64,000 nucleotides of DNA from Lysinibacillus fusiformis. GTDB lineage: Bacteria; Bacillota; Bacilli; Bacillales_A; Planococcaceae. A model generated the notes under the pieces. It did no database searches. It saw nothing but the letters and a program-made list of their open reading frames with translations, and was not told where the DNA came from. Each line of letters starts with the position of its first letter. Within the stretch, counting starts at the first letter, position 1. Where the stretch lies: contig NZ_CP070490.1 of assembly GCF_016925635.1 (NCBI RefSeq), forward strand, positions 2,858,001 through 2,922,000, given 5' to 3'. Of this stretch, positions 1-9,879 are shown in pieces. The position numbers and the translations under genes were made by a program.

Positions 1-2463
1 GAGCAAGCATTGACGAACAAAGGTGTAAAGCGTAAAGAAATGTCAGTTGCAGCATTCCGCCAACTTTGTGAAGAGTATGCTTATGAGCAAATTGACAATC
101 AACGTACACAATTCCGTCGATTAGGCATTCGTGGGGATTGGGAAAATCCTTATATTACGTTGAAGCCTGAGTTTGAAGCACGTCAAATTGAGGTATTTGG
201 TAAAATGGCCGAAAAAGGTTATATCTATAAAGGATTAAAACCAGTTTATTGGTCACCATCTTCTGAATCTGCTCTAGCGGAAGCTGAAATTGAATATAAG
301 GACATCAAATCACCATCCATTTATGTAAGCTTTGCTATTAAGGATGCAAAAGGTGTTGTACCAGCAGACGCAAAATTTATTATTTGGACAACAACACCTT
401 GGACATTACCAGCAAACTTAGGGATTTCTTTGAATCCTGAATTTGTCTATGTCGTAGTTGCGGTGGCTAATAAAAAATTCATCATTGCCAAAGAATTATT
501 AGAGCCAGTGGCAAATACGCTTGGATGGGAAGACTATGAGGTTGTACAGGAAGTTAAAGGTGAGGCACTAGATCGTATTGTAGCACAGCATCCATTCTAT
601 GATCGTGAATCTCTTATTATGGTAGGTGAACACGTAACAGCTGAAGCGGGTACTGGTTGTGTTCATACAGCACCAGGACACGGGGAAGACGATTATCATA
701 TTGGTAAACAGTATGGTTTAGGTATTCTTAGCCCTCTTGATAATAGTGGCTGTTATACAGATGAAGCACCAGGCTTTGAAGGCGTGTTTTATAATGATGC
801 GAATAAACTAGTAACAGAAAAACTAAAAGAAGTAGAAGCGTTAGAAAAGCTTGATTTCTTTACGCACTCATACCCACATGACTGGCGTACGAAAAAGCCT
901 GTTATTTATCGTGCGACACCTCAATGGTTTGCATCCGTTGAAGCATTCCGTGGAGAGTTATTAGAGGCTGTAAAAGCAACAGCATTTACACCAGCTTGGG
1001 GAGAAACGCGTCTTTATAATATGATTCGTGATCGTGGAGACTGGGTAATTTCACGTCAACGTGCTTGGGGTGTGCCGATTCCGATTTTCTATGCTGAAAA
1101 TGGTGAACCAATTATTACACCTGAAACAATTAGTCATGTCTCAGCATTATTCCGTGAGCATGGATCAAATATTTGGTTCCAAAAAACAGCAAAAGAATTA
1201 TTGCCAGAAGGCTTTACACATCCAGGAAGCCCGAACGGTGAATTCACAAAAGAAAATGATATTATGGACGTATGGTTCGACTCAGGTTCATCACACCAAG
1301 GTGTACTCGTAGAACGTGGCATGAAATATCCAGCTGATCTCTATTTAGAGGGCTCTGACCAACACCGTGGTTGGTTTAATTCATCTCTTATTACATCTGT
1401 AGCGATTAACGGCTATGCACCATATAAAGGACTTTTAACACATGGTTTCGTTCTTGATGGTGAAGGACGTAAAATGAGTAAATCATTAGGGAATGTAATT
1501 ATCCCACAAAAAGTAATGGATCAGTATGGCGCAGACATTCTTCGTTTATGGGTTGCTTCTGTTGACTATACAGCAGATGTGCGCATTTCTATGGATATGT
1601 TAAAGCAAGTATCTGAAGTGTATCGTAAAATTCGTAATACATTCCGTTTCTTACACGGTAATATTGCTGATTTCGATCCTAAGAAAGATCGTGTAGCTTA
1701 TGCAGAGCTTCGTGAAATGGATCAATATGTGTATATGCGCTTACAAGATGTCTTAAAAACTGTACGTGCTGCATATGATCGCTATGATTTTGCTGCTGTC
1801 TATCATGTAGTCAATAATTTTGTTGCTGTAGAGTTATCTTCATTCTATCTGGATATTGCAAAAGACGTTGTCTATATTGAGGGTCATGACAATAAAGATC
1901 GTCGTGCGATGCAAACAGTTATTTATGATACATTAATGACATTGGTTAAAATCATGACACCAGTTATCCCACATACAACAGATGAAATGTGGTCTTACCT
2001 AAATGCTCAAGGTATTGTAGAAGAGGCTTCTGTTCAATTAACGGACTTCCCAGAGGTAGATGTTCAAGCGAATTTTGACAGCCTACGCACAAAATGGGAA
2101 AAAATTATTGATGTACGCGATGATATTTTAAAAGCATTAGAGGAAGCACGTAATGCGAAAACAATTGGTAAATCACTTGAAGCAAAAGTGACTGTCTATG
2201 CAAAAGAGGACATTGTCGCATTATTGAACGATGCCAACATTGACTTTGCACAACTTTCCATCGTTTCAGCTTTCGAGGTAGCTGCCATAGAAGAAGCGCC
2301 TGCTGAAGCTTTAGCACTTGAGCATGTTTCCATTGTTGTTGAGAAGGCGACAGGTGAGAAATGTGAGCGTTGCTGGTCAATTTCTGAAACAGTTGGTGCA
2401 AATGAGGCACAACCTACAGTATGCGCTCGCTGTGCAGAAGTTGTAGAAAAATATTACGTGTAA
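1..2463 (+). CDS. ileS: Isoleucine--tRNA ligase, 3' part (5' end outside window)
   Basis: Charges tRNA-Ile with isoleucine in the cytoplasm and edits mischarged valine. The frame is open from base 1 and has no true start in the window, so roughly the first 100 residues of a ~920-residue enzyme are missing, including the HIGH signature. Visible are the CP1 editing domain in the first third, the KMSKS signature ([10 protein letters not shown], about base 1465-1494), the anticodon-binding domain, and a C-terminal zinc finger of two CxxC pairs (CERC and CARC, about bases 2362-2445), as in bacterial IleRS. A TTG at base 10 is internal, not a start. The gene ends at a clear terminator. In B. subtilis ileS also lies just upstream of lspA, but here three accessory genes intervene. 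Confidence 0.97.
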   Translation, partial: EQALTNKGVKRKEMSVAAFRQLCEEYAYEQIDNQRTQFRRLGIRGDWENPYITLKPEFEARQIEVFGKMAEKGYIYKGLKPVYWSPSSESALAEAEIEYKDIKSPSIYVSFAIKDAKGVVPADAKFIIWTTTPWTLPANLGISLNPEFVYVVVAVANKKFIIAKELLEPVANTLGWEDYEVVQEVKGEALDRIVAQHPFYDRESLIMVGEHVTAEAGTGCVHTAPGHGEDDYHIGKQYGLGILSPLDNSGCYTDEAPGFEGVFYNDANKLVTEKLKEVEALEKLDFFTHSYPHDWRTKKPVIYRATPQWFASVEAFRGELLEAVKATAFTPAWGETRLYNMIRDRGDWVISRQRAWGVPIPIFYAENGEPIITPETISHVSALFREHGSNIWFQKTAKELLPEGFTHPGSPNGEFTKENDIMDVWFDSGSSHQGVLVERGMKYPADLYLEGSDQHRGWFNSSLITSVAINGYAPYKGLLTHGFVLDGEGRKMSKSLGNVIIPQKVMDQYGADILRLWVASVDYTADVRISMDMLKQVSEVYRKIRNTFRFLHGNIADFDPKKDRVAYAELREMDQYVYMRLQDVLKTVRAAYDRYDFAAVYHVVNNFVAVELSSFYLDIAKDVVYIEGHDNKDRRAMQTVIYDTLMTLVKIMTPVIPHTTDEMWSYLNAQGIVEEASVQLTDFPEVDVQANFDSLRTKWEKIIDVRDDILKALEEARNAKTIGKSLEAKVTVYAKEDIVALLNDANIDFAQLSIVSAFEVAAIEEAPAEALALEHVSIVVEKATGEKCERCWSISETVGANEAQPTVCARCAEVVEKYYV

Positions 2464-2502
2464 TCTATGCAAAATAAGAATCTGCATTCTCATGTAGATG
2501 AT

Positions 2503-2536
2503 AAGCAAGTCTCCTTGATGGGGGCTTGCTTTTTTT
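2503..2536 (+). terminator. Rho-independent terminator of ileS
   Basis: AAGCAAG (2503-2509) pairs with CTTGCTT (2525-2531), with partial pairing inside, followed by a run of T. It lies 40 bases after the ileS stop and also faces the end of the convergent regulator gene. Confidence 0.85.
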
Positions 2537-2564
2537 CATGAGGTTTTTGCAGATTCTTTCTAAA

Positions 2565-3770
2565 TTATTTAAATAAAATTTCTGTCGTATTGCGGTAGTC
2601 TGTTGGAGAGATTCCTACATATTTTTTAAAGGTTAAACTATAGTAATTTGGTGTATTAAAGCCACAGGTGGAGGAGATTTTTTCTACGGTGTAGTCGTAC
2701 TTGCGTAAAAAAGGTAAGGTTTTGATAATGCGCGTATAAGCAACATAGTCAACGAAATTGCGACCCGTTTCTTTTTTAAATAGTCTACTAAAATGAGTTG
2801 GGCTAAAGCTAATATATTTTGCAACATCACGTATGGTCAGCTGTTCGTCATAATGTTCTTCAATATACTGAATAGCTTTTTGAAGCTGCTCATGCTTTGT
2901 TAAATCTTCGTAATACCTGATGTGAATGTTATGGATAGGTGGTTTTCTACGTGCTTTTCTAGCCTGACTATAGGATTCCTTCACATGCATAGCATCCTGA
3001 AATACACCACCAATCCCCATAAATAGATGAATAGAGTGGTCCTTTTTTAGTGTCTCGATCACCTCTAATAGACAGGCTTCACCCTCTGCCCAATGTTTAA
3101 AAGAGTTGTACTCAGACGGAATTCGCATAAGAAGTAGTAAATAGCGTTCAAAATGTAAAAAGGATAATGGGGCCTTGTCAGCAAAGTATTGGCGAAAAAC
3201 GGTTGTAATACTACTACTCGCATCATGTGGGATAGCCCTCTTATCATCTCCATCAATATAGCCCTGAATTAAAAATACAATATTAGGAATACAGCTTGTC
3301 GATAAAAATGATGCGGATTGTATAATTTCTTGTTCATCGTCAATTTCTCCACGGATCAGACGTTTTAAAAATGCTTCCCTGAACGGAGAGGTATGTTGTT
3401 GGGATACTTGTTGTGATAGCTCAAGCATTGTGAGTGTACTTGCTTTTTTTTCCTGATAGGATGTGTACAGTTTTTTTACGATTCGTAAAAATTTTGATTT
3501 TTGTAATGGTTTTATGAGAAGTGCAGGTAAAACTAATTCAATTGCTATACCAGTCGAGTAGGTGAGGTGTTCTGTAACAAACGGGACAATTATACTATTA
3601 GGATAGTTTCTTTTTAAGCGATTAATTTTTACCCAATCAAATAACCGGTTTACTTCATAGACAATAATGACCTCATCTTCTGGCTTAGGCATTTTACATT
3701 CCTCTAAAGCGTTTGGTAAAACCTCTTTTAACCATTCACTCATTTGCTGCTTGTCAAATGAGCTTTCCAT
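2565..3770 (-). CDS. AraC family transcriptional regulator with a GGDEF-like central domain
   Basis: Probable DNA-binding regulator of about 401 residues. The last ~100 residues form a typical AraC double helix-turn-helix (IRDVAKYISFSPTHFSRLFKK for the first, ending KKYVGISPTDYRN). The middle segment HLFMGIGGVFQDAMHVKESY resembles the degenerate GGDEF-like domain of PucR/CdaR-type regulators (inference from pattern). The N-terminal third is not recognised. I chose the ATG at 3770 because AAAGGTGG lies 8 bases before it; a GTG at 3782 is closer to that site and less likely. It is divergent from the DUF485/symporter pair, so it may control solute uptake there; the ligand is unknown. Confidence 0.85.
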   Translation of the reverse strand: MESSFDKQQMSEWLKEVLPNALEECKMPKPEDEVIIVYEVNRLFDWVKINRLKRNYPNSIIVPFVTEHLTYSTGIAIELVLPALLIKPLQKSKFLRIVKKLYTSYQEKKASTLTMLELSQQVSQQHTSPFREAFLKRLIRGEIDDEQEIIQSASFLSTSCIPNIVFLIQGYIDGDDKRAIPHDASSSITTVFRQYFADKAPLSFLHFERYLLLLMRIPSEYNSFKHWAEGEACLLEVIETLKKDHSIHLFMGIGGVFQDAMHVKESYSQARKARRKPPIHNIHIRYYEDLTKHEQLQKAIQYIEEHYDEQLTIRDVAKYISFSPTHFSRLFKKETGRNFVDYVAYTRIIKTLPFLRKYDYTVEKISSTCGFNTPNYYSLTFKKYVGISPTDYRNTTEILFK

Positions 3771-3972
3771 ATACCATACCACCTTTAAAATGCTACCAGC
3801 CTCCTACGAATAAAAAGATAAAAATATTTTAACTTAAAATAGCAATTTTTTGTACTAATACAGCAAAATTTTATATCTATATTGAAGTTGAAATAGAATA
3901 GAATAATTGTAGTGAATAATAATTTGAAATTTCAGACAATTATTTACTGATACGAAAAGGGGGAGTTGGCTT

Positions 3973-4308
3973 ATGGCGGAAGTAGGCAGTCATGATTATG
4001 ACTATGTAGAAGCAGGAACAGTTGATGTGAAAGATCTACCACCTTTAGATGCAACAACAAACAAAATTATGAAAGATGAATTTAAAACAGGTTTAGGTTT
4101 ATCGATATTTTACTTTATTGTGATTTTTAGTATCCCTATTATGAATTGGTTTGCGCCAGCATTTGCATTCAAGAGGATCTGGGGTGGTATGACAGTCACA
4201 TGGTTTGTGACAACAATTGTGATGATGGCTATGGCATTTATTATTGCATATGTTCACACTGCTATGTACGAGAAACGACTAAAAAAATACGATATAGCAA
4301 ATAAGTAG
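3973..4308 (+). CDS. DUF485 family small membrane protein
   Basis: A 111-residue protein with two predicted membrane helices (about residues 42-62 and 76-98) and a hydrophilic acidic N-terminus. The family (YwcB in B. subtilis, YjcH in E. coli) is almost always encoded directly upstream of an acetate-type sodium:solute symporter, as here, where the partner starts 24 bases downstream. Its role is not established; an accessory subunit is the usual guess. The start is supported by AAAAGGGGG about 10 bases upstream. Confidence 0.88.
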   Translation: MAEVGSHDYDYVEAGTVDVKDLPPLDATTNKIMKDEFKTGLGLSIFYFIVIFSIPIMNWFAPAFAFKRIWGGMTVTWFVTTIVMMAMAFIIAYVHTAMYEKRLKKYDIANK

Positions 4309-4332
4309 TTGGAATAAAGGGGGAAATGTTGA

Positions 4333-5901
4333 ATGATGGAAGCTCTATTAGAACCAAAGATGTTAATGACCATTGCTTTGATGGGAACGATTGTATACAT
4401 TACGTATTTAACAAAAAGAAATGCAACCGCATCGGATTTCTTTGTAGGTGGCAGAAGCTTCGGATGGTTTACAAATGGTTCTGCCATTGGTGGGGATTAC
4501 TTAAGTGCAGCAACATTCCTGGGCATCGCAGGTTTAACATTTCAACTTGGATATGATGGTGCTTATTATGCTTTTTGCTTCTCCATTGGGTTAACATTAT
4601 TAGCGATTTTTGTGGCGGGTCCTTTAAGACGCTTTGGTGCATTTACCGTTGCAGATTTTTTAGGCTATCGTTTTCACAGTAAACGAGCACGGCTTGTAGC
4701 GGTGGCGGTGGTTTTAGCTATTTCCGGCTTTTATGCAGCTCCCCAACTATTAGGTGCTGCACAAATTTTAAGTATGTTTTTTGGTACTTCTTATGAATTT
4801 GGCATTATTTTTACTTGTGTTGTTATGATTTTTTATGTAGGAATTGGTGGTATGAAAGGGACAACCATCAACCAAGCATTAGAGTTATGGATTCGTCTTG
4901 GTGCGTTTATCGTGATGTTAATTGCAGCGGTTTATGGTGGTTTACATTACGATAAAATTTTAGCAGCCATCCATTCATTTAGTGGTCCAATCACAGGCAC
5001 TTCACCGTATGCCTTAGATGGCAATGATATAAACTTTGATGGTGCTGCTTGGACAGGCACGGGCTTCTATTTCCCAACATTCTGGCAAACAATTAGTATG
5101 ACAATTGGGCTAGCGCTAGGAACAATTGGACTTCCTCATATCTTATTACGATTTTATACAAATCCGAGTGCTAAAGCAGCCCGTAAATCTGCACTCATGG
5201 CCATTGGGATTGCAAGTGCGTTCTTCCTATTAGCTGTTTATTTAGGTGTTGTAGGTCGATCTATTTTCATTTCTGGAACAGCTAGTGAGGAAGTTATGCG
5301 CGATTTAGTGCTAGGTGGAAATAATATGGTGATTCCTACTACAGCCCTTGCACTAGGTGGCAAATGGCTACTTGGATTAGTCATAGCAGGAGCATTTGCA
5401 GCTATTTTCTCCAATCTTTCAGGACTGTTTATTACAAGCTCAGGCGCACTAGCTCATGATTTATATGCCAACATCATGAAAAAGGATATTACACAAAAAC
5501 AACGTGTTATTGCAGGGAAAGTGGCCATTGTATTATTAGGTATTTTATATGGAGCATTGGGATTACTTGTAAAGGATGCATCCATTGGCCATTTAGTGGC
5601 GCTCGCCTTTACTGTCGCAGCAAGTACATTCACGCCAATATTTATATTAGGTATTTGGTGGAGAGGCATGACAGAAAAGGGAGCTATTGCAGGATTACTA
5701 ATTGGACTTGGCGTATCTATGTGGATGATCTTTTTACCAGGAACGTTACCAAGCTTCTTACAGTTTAAAATTCCAGGTATTGTGACGGTGCCTGTGGGCT
5801 TCTTATCTGTTATTATCGTGTCATTACTAGATCGTAAAGTTCCTGCTGATGTCAATGACTTCATGAAGCGAGTGCATTCAAAGGAATCTGAAACCGTATA
5901 A
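4333..5901 (+). CDS. Sodium:solute symporter, acetate permease (ActP/YwcA) type
   Basis: A 522-residue polytopic membrane protein of the SSS family with about 13 hydrophobic segments. The N-terminal stretch DFFVGGRSFGWFTNGSAIGG is the characteristic SSS region, and GTIGLPHILLRFYTNPSA is typical of the ActP/acetate subgroup. Pairing with a DUF485 gene supports a short-chain monocarboxylate (acetate, propionate or pyruvate) substrate, but substrate is inferred. AAAGGGGG lies about 9 bases before the ATG. The two genes form an operon ending in a strong terminator and lie opposite an AraC-type regulator that may control them. Confidence 0.88.
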   Translation: MMEALLEPKMLMTIALMGTIVYITYLTKRNATASDFFVGGRSFGWFTNGSAIGGDYLSAATFLGIAGLTFQLGYDGAYYAFCFSIGLTLLAIFVAGPLRRFGAFTVADFLGYRFHSKRARLVAVAVVLAISGFYAAPQLLGAAQILSMFFGTSYEFGIIFTCVVMIFYVGIGGMKGTTINQALELWIRLGAFIVMLIAAVYGGLHYDKILAAIHSFSGPITGTSPYALDGNDINFDGAAWTGTGFYFPTFWQTISMTIGLALGTIGLPHILLRFYTNPSAKAARKSALMAIGIASAFFLLAVYLGVVGRSIFISGTASEEVMRDLVLGGNNMVIPTTALALGGKWLLGLVIAGAFAAIFSNLSGLFITSSGALAHDLYANIMKKDITQKQRVIAGKVAIVLLGILYGALGLLVKDASIGHLVALAFTVAASTFTPIFILGIWWRGMTEKGAIAGLLIGLGVSMWMIFLPGTLPSFLQFKIPGIVTVPVGFLSVIIVSLLDRKVPADVNDFMKRVHSKESETV

Positions 5902-5914
5902 CCCAATAACTTAT

Positions 5915-5955
5915 AGCTATTTCTATTGCTTAAACGTAATAGGAATAGCTTTTTT
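5915..5955 (+). terminator. Rho-independent terminator of the symporter operon
   Basis: AGCTATTTCTATT (5915-5927) pairs with AATAGGAATAGCT (5938-5950), followed by a run of T. Confidence 0.9.
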
Positions 5956-6067
5956 ATATTCCCGCAAAGAGATTGGATATCCGCCATATTTTGATATGAT
6001 ATTAGTTATTGTGAATGGTGCTGTTATGGTAGAATAGGTAAGATGTTGAGTGAACGGAGGAATGTCT

Positions 6068-6547
6068 GTGTATAAATATTATGGATTAGCTGCTTTTGTC
6101 GTTTTATTGGACCAATGGACAAAATGGCTAATTGTGAAAAATATGGAATATGCTGAACGCATTGCTGTATGGGACCCATGGTTTGGTATTTTGTCTCATC
6201 GAAATAGAGGGGCAGCCTGGGGAATGCTAGAGGGGCAAATGTGGTTGTTTAGTATTGTGACAGTTGCTGTTATCTGTGCGATTGTCTATTTCTATCATAA
6301 AGAAGCAAAAGGAAAGCCTGTTTTTCAAGTGGGCTTAATGCTCTTGCTTGGTGGTGCAGTAGGAAACTTTATTGACCGTCTATTTAGAGGAGAAGTGGTC
6401 GATTTTGTAGATGTTTTAATTCCAATTATTAATTATGATTTCCCTATTTTTAATGTCGCAGATGCTGCATTAACAATAGCAGTTGTCGTGCTGATGATTG
6501 GCTTAATTATGGAAGATAAAAAAGAGAAGAAACAGGTGAAACAATGA
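6068..6547 (+). CDS. lspA: Lipoprotein signal peptidase (signal peptidase II)
   Basis: Membrane aspartyl protease that removes the signal peptide of lipid-modified prolipoproteins; its clients would include the two peptide-binding lipoproteins encoded in this window. It has four membrane helices and the two conserved motifs carrying the catalytic aspartates, VVDFVD and FNVADAAL, plus GNFIDR. I chose GTG at 6068 because AACGGAGG (6053-6060) ends 7 bases before it, giving 159 residues, close to the 154 of B. subtilis. The ATG at 6062 is too near that site and a GTG at 6050 precedes it. The stop overlaps the rluD start in ATGA. Confidence 0.95.
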   Translation: MYKYYGLAAFVVLLDQWTKWLIVKNMEYAERIAVWDPWFGILSHRNRGAAWGMLEGQMWLFSIVTVAVICAIVYFYHKEAKGKPVFQVGLMLLLGGAVGNFIDRLFRGEVVDFVDVLIPIINYDFPIFNVADAALTIAVVVLMIGLIMEDKKEKKQVKQ

Positions 6548-7455
6548 CGCAAGTAACATATACAATCGAAGAACAGCAACAAGGAGAGCGCATTGATAAG
6601 GCACTTTCAAGCTTACAATCAGAGTGGTCCCGCACGCAAGTTGGGAACTGGATTAGTGAGGGAGTCATCAAAGTAAATGGTGATGCTGTGAAAGCAAAAT
6701 ATAAGGTTAAAGCTGGTGACGTCATTGCTATCGATGTACCAGAAGTTGAAGAATTGGATGTAGTCGCAGAAAACCTAGATTTAGATATCGTGTATGAGGA
6801 TGCTGATGTCCTTGTTGTGAACAAACCTAAGGGTATGGTGGTACATCCAGCACCGGGCCATATGGGAGGTACACTGGTAAATGGATTAATGTATCATTGT
6901 CAAGATTTATCAGGGATTAATGGTGTGCTACGACCTGGTATCGTTCATCGTATCGATAAAGATACATCAGGCTTATTAATGGTTGCTAAAAACGATACGG
7001 CCCATGAATCATTAGTCAATCAGTTAGTTAATAAAACGGTTACTCGTAAATATATTGCCCTTGTCCACGGGCATATTGCACATGATAAGGGAACAATTGA
7101 TGCGCCAATTGGACGTGACCAAAAAGATCGACAAAAACAGGCAGTCGTTGATAAGGGTAAACATGCTGTTACACACTTCCAAGTGATTGAACGTTTTGGT
7201 GACTATACGCTTGTGGAATGTCGTTTAGAAACAGGACGTACACACCAAATTCGTGTGCATATGAATTATATTGGTTTCCCACTTGTTGGAGATCCAAAAT
7301 ATGGTCCGAAAAAGACAATCGACTTTGGTGGACAAGTTTTACATGCAGCGACTTTAGGATTCGATCATCCTTCATCTGGAGAATATTTGGAGTTTGAAAC
7401 ACCACTTCCTGCTGATTATGAACAATTATTAAATGATTTAAGAAATAGGCATTGA
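6544..7455 (+). CDS. rluD: RluA/RluD family 23S rRNA pseudouridine synthase
   Basis: Converts uridine to pseudouridine in rRNA. At 303 residues it has an N-terminal S4-like RNA-binding domain (about residues 10-70) and the catalytic block HRIDKDTSGLLMVAKN with the nucleophilic Asp, followed by RKYIALVHG and GRTHQIRVH. It corresponds to B. subtilis YlyB, which sits in the same lspA-ylyB-pyrR order; the exact target uridines cannot be told from sequence, so the symbol is by family. It overlaps lspA by 4 bases and is probably translationally coupled. Its stop codon lies within the -35 box of the pyr promoter. Confidence 0.92.
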   Translation: MTQVTYTIEEQQQGERIDKALSSLQSEWSRTQVGNWISEGVIKVNGDAVKAKYKVKAGDVIAIDVPEVEELDVVAENLDLDIVYEDADVLVVNKPKGMVVHPAPGHMGGTLVNGLMYHCQDLSGINGVLRPGIVHRIDKDTSGLLMVAKNDTAHESLVNQLVNKTVTRKYIALVHGHIAHDKGTIDAPIGRDQKDRQKQAVVDKGKHAVTHFQVIERFGDYTLVECRLETGRTHQIRVHMNYIGFPLVGDPKYGPKKTIDFGGQVLHAATLGFDHPSSGEYLEFETPLPADYEQLLNDLRNRH

Positions 7456-7480
7456 CGTATACGAAAAGAAAGTCTATACT
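7452..7480 (+). promoter_or_regulatory. Sigma-A promoter of the pyr operon
   Basis: TTGACG (7452-7457), a 17-base spacer and TATACT (7475-7480) fit a sigma-A promoter. The -35 box overlaps the rluD stop codon (TGA 7453-7455). Transcription would start near 7487, giving a leader of about 200 bases that holds the first PyrR attenuator. Confidence 0.85.
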
Positions 7481-7525
7481 AACGACAGTGAATGAACAAC
7501 ATAACTAAATATTCACCTTTAATAG

Positions 7526-7650
7526 CAGTCCAGAGAGGCTGAGAAGGGACATGTGATAGTGTTGTGAAAATTTGTGCTGCAAATTTTTCCAACATGCTTT
7601 TTCGACACGTATACAACCCTCTCAGGCTATTCGCCTCGAGAGGTTTTTTT
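7526..7650 (+). promoter_or_regulatory. PyrR-responsive attenuator in the pyr leader
   Basis: The PyrR binding loop AGTCCAGAGAGGCT...AAGGGACATGTG (about 7527-7555) matches the known pyr anti-antiterminator consensus. It is followed by an intrinsic terminator: CCTCTC-GGC (7618-7627) pairs with GCC-GAGAGG (about 7633-7643), then seven T. In the B. subtilis mechanism, UMP/UTP-bound PyrR stabilises the loop and lets the terminator form before pyrR. Confidence 0.93.
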
Positions 7651-7677
7651 ATGGACACATGGCCGACAATAGATTGA

Positions 7678-8244
<567 letters not shown>

Positions 8245-8258
8245 AGTGAGGAAACAGT

Positions 8259-9569
8259 ATGTCAAATGCAGTTTTAGATATTAAGGATAAACCGACCCCG
8301 CTTCAGCTAGTGACATTAAGTTTCCAGCATATGTTTGCGATGTTTGGATCAACGATTTTAGTGCCGCAGTTAGTAGGCCTAAGCCCAGCGATTGCCCTCT
8401 TAACGAGCGGAATTGCTACATTATTCTTCCTACTAATTACGAAATTTCAGGTACCAGCTTATTTAGGATCCTCCTTTGCCTTTATTGCACCAATCTTACT
8501 TGCTGCTGGTGGACTAAATGAAAACGGCTCAAGTGTAAACCCAGGCAATGCCATGATTGGTGCAATGGCAGTCGGCATTACGTACGGAATTGTATCCTTA
8601 ATCATTTGGAAAAGTGGTTATAAGTGGATCATGAAAATTTTGCCGCCAATCGTGGTAGGACCAGTAATCATGGTTATTGGACTTGGACTATCTGGTACGG
8701 CTGTGAATATGGCGATGAATGTCAATGGGGAGTATAGCTTTTTACACTTCTCAGCAGCTTTAGTTACAGTCTTTACAGCTATCATCTTTACGATTTTCTT
8801 TAAAGGAATTTTAAGTACTATGCCAATTTTGATTGGCTTAATTGTAGGGTACATTTACTCCATGATGATCGACATAGTAGACTATACACCAATTGCCAAA
8901 GCAAAATTCTTCGCCATGCCTGATTTCTTAATACCAGGTGTGCATTATGAATTTGAAATAACAACAAAAATCCTTCTTATCATGGTACCAATCGTGATCG
9001 TAACAATTTCTGAACATATTGGTCATCAACTGGTATTAGGAAAAGTAGTAAATCGAGATTATATTAAAGAACCGGGTTTACACCGTTCCCTACTAGGTGA
9101 CGGGCTCGGAACATTTGTCAGTGCTTTAATCGGCGGTCCTCCGAAAACAACGTACGGTGAAAATATTGGTGTACTAGCCATTACTCGAGTATACAGTATC
9201 TACGTTATTGCAGGTGCAGCAGTGGTTGCCATCTTACTATCATTCTTCGGGAAAGCAATGGCAGTAATCGCAACGATTCCAACCGCAGTACTAGGTGGCG
9301 TTTCCATCCTACTCTTCGGAATTATCGCAGCAAGTGGCTTACGTATGCTAGTAGATAATCATATTGATTTTGGTAACAGTCGTAACCTAGTGATTGCTTC
9401 AGTGATTTTAGTCATTGGCATTGGCGGTGCCAAGTTTGTTATCTCAGAATCATTGAGTGTTGAAGGAATGGCGTTAGCAGCGATTATCGGTGTGCTATTA
9501 AATGCGATTCTGCCAGGTAAAAAGGAAGCTGATGTACCCGTACCATACAATCAAAATAAAGATTCATAG
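8259..9569 (+). CDS. pyrP: Uracil permease (NCS2/UraA family)
   Basis: Proton-coupled uracil importer of 436 residues with about 12-14 hydrophobic segments. The segment TISEHIGHQLVLG carries the conserved glutamate region of UraA-type transporters, and GGPPKTTYGENIGV is the second signature used in substrate and proton binding. It lies in the pyr operon between pyrR and pyrB as in B. subtilis, which supports uracil over xanthine. GTGAGG precedes the start. Transcription beyond it must pass a PyrR attenuator. Confidence 0.95.
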   Translation: MSNAVLDIKDKPTPLQLVTLSFQHMFAMFGSTILVPQLVGLSPAIALLTSGIATLFFLLITKFQVPAYLGSSFAFIAPILLAAGGLNENGSSVNPGNAMIGAMAVGITYGIVSLIIWKSGYKWIMKILPPIVVGPVIMVIGLGLSGTAVNMAMNVNGEYSFLHFSAALVTVFTAIIFTIFFKGILSTMPILIGLIVGYIYSMMIDIVDYTPIAKAKFFAMPDFLIPGVHYEFEITTKILLIMVPIVIVTISEHIGHQLVLGKVVNRDYIKEPGLHRSLLGDGLGTFVSALIGGPPKTTYGENIGVLAITRVYSIYVIAGAAVVAILLSFFGKAMAVIATIPTAVLGGVSILLFGIIAASGLRMLVDNHIDFGNSRNLVIASVILVIGIGGAKFVISESLSVEGMALAAIIGVLLNAILPGKKEADVPVPYNQNKDS

Positions 9570-9586
9570 AAGTACCTTTTAATGAA

Positions 9587-9702
9587 TTGTCCAGAGAGGC
9601 AAAAAAAGGGAAGTTGTGGACAGGCTGAAGTAGGATGTATGTCTTGCTGTAGTTTGTCACGCCTCCTCATGCCTCGTTGATGACATCAACGGGGCCTTTT
9701 TT
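9587..9702 (+). promoter_or_regulatory. Second PyrR-responsive attenuator (pyrP-pyrB)
   Basis: TTGTCCAGAGAGGC (9587-9600) with GGGAAGTTGTGGAC (9608-9621) forms a PyrR-type binding loop, closed by GTCCA/TGGAC. The terminator GCCTCGTTGA (9671-9680) pairs with TCAACGGGGC (9686-9695, one T-G pair), followed by CTTTTTT. It would make expression of pyrB-pyrE responsive to uridine nucleotides separately from pyrR-pyrP. Confidence 0.92.
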
Positions 9703-9853
9703 ATCTTCAATCATCACCTTAAGAAAGAGGATGATTGAAGATAAAGCCTCTGGCGGTTGTCACGGATTTTGAATTGTGCAAGCCCAATTCAAAATCCGGA
9801 CGCAATTACGCCAAGGCGAAATTGACTTAAAGAACGTCATACATAAGACGTTC
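9700..9853 (+). repeat. Cluster of three hairpins between the pyr attenuator and pyrB
   Basis: Three inverted repeats follow the attenuator. First, a 16-base perfect stem (9700-9715 with 9730-9745) that reuses the terminator T-run. Second, a long structure from 9746 to 9817 with a perfect 13-base core, CGGATTTTGAATT (9763-9775) against AATTCAAAATCCG (9786-9798), and outer GGCG/CGCC and GCCT/AGGC pairing. Third, GAACGTC (9832-9838) with GACGTTC (9847-9853). None has a following T-run. I do not recognise it as part of the standard pyr leader; a dispersed palindromic repeat or an RNA stability element are both possible. Confidence 0.7.
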
Positions 9854-9879
9854 ACGACTCACAACCTAATGGAGGTCAC

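Noticed and set aside
8245..8258. A third PyrR attenuator between pyrR and pyrP
   Set aside because: Only 14 bases are available, too few for the binding loop and terminator.
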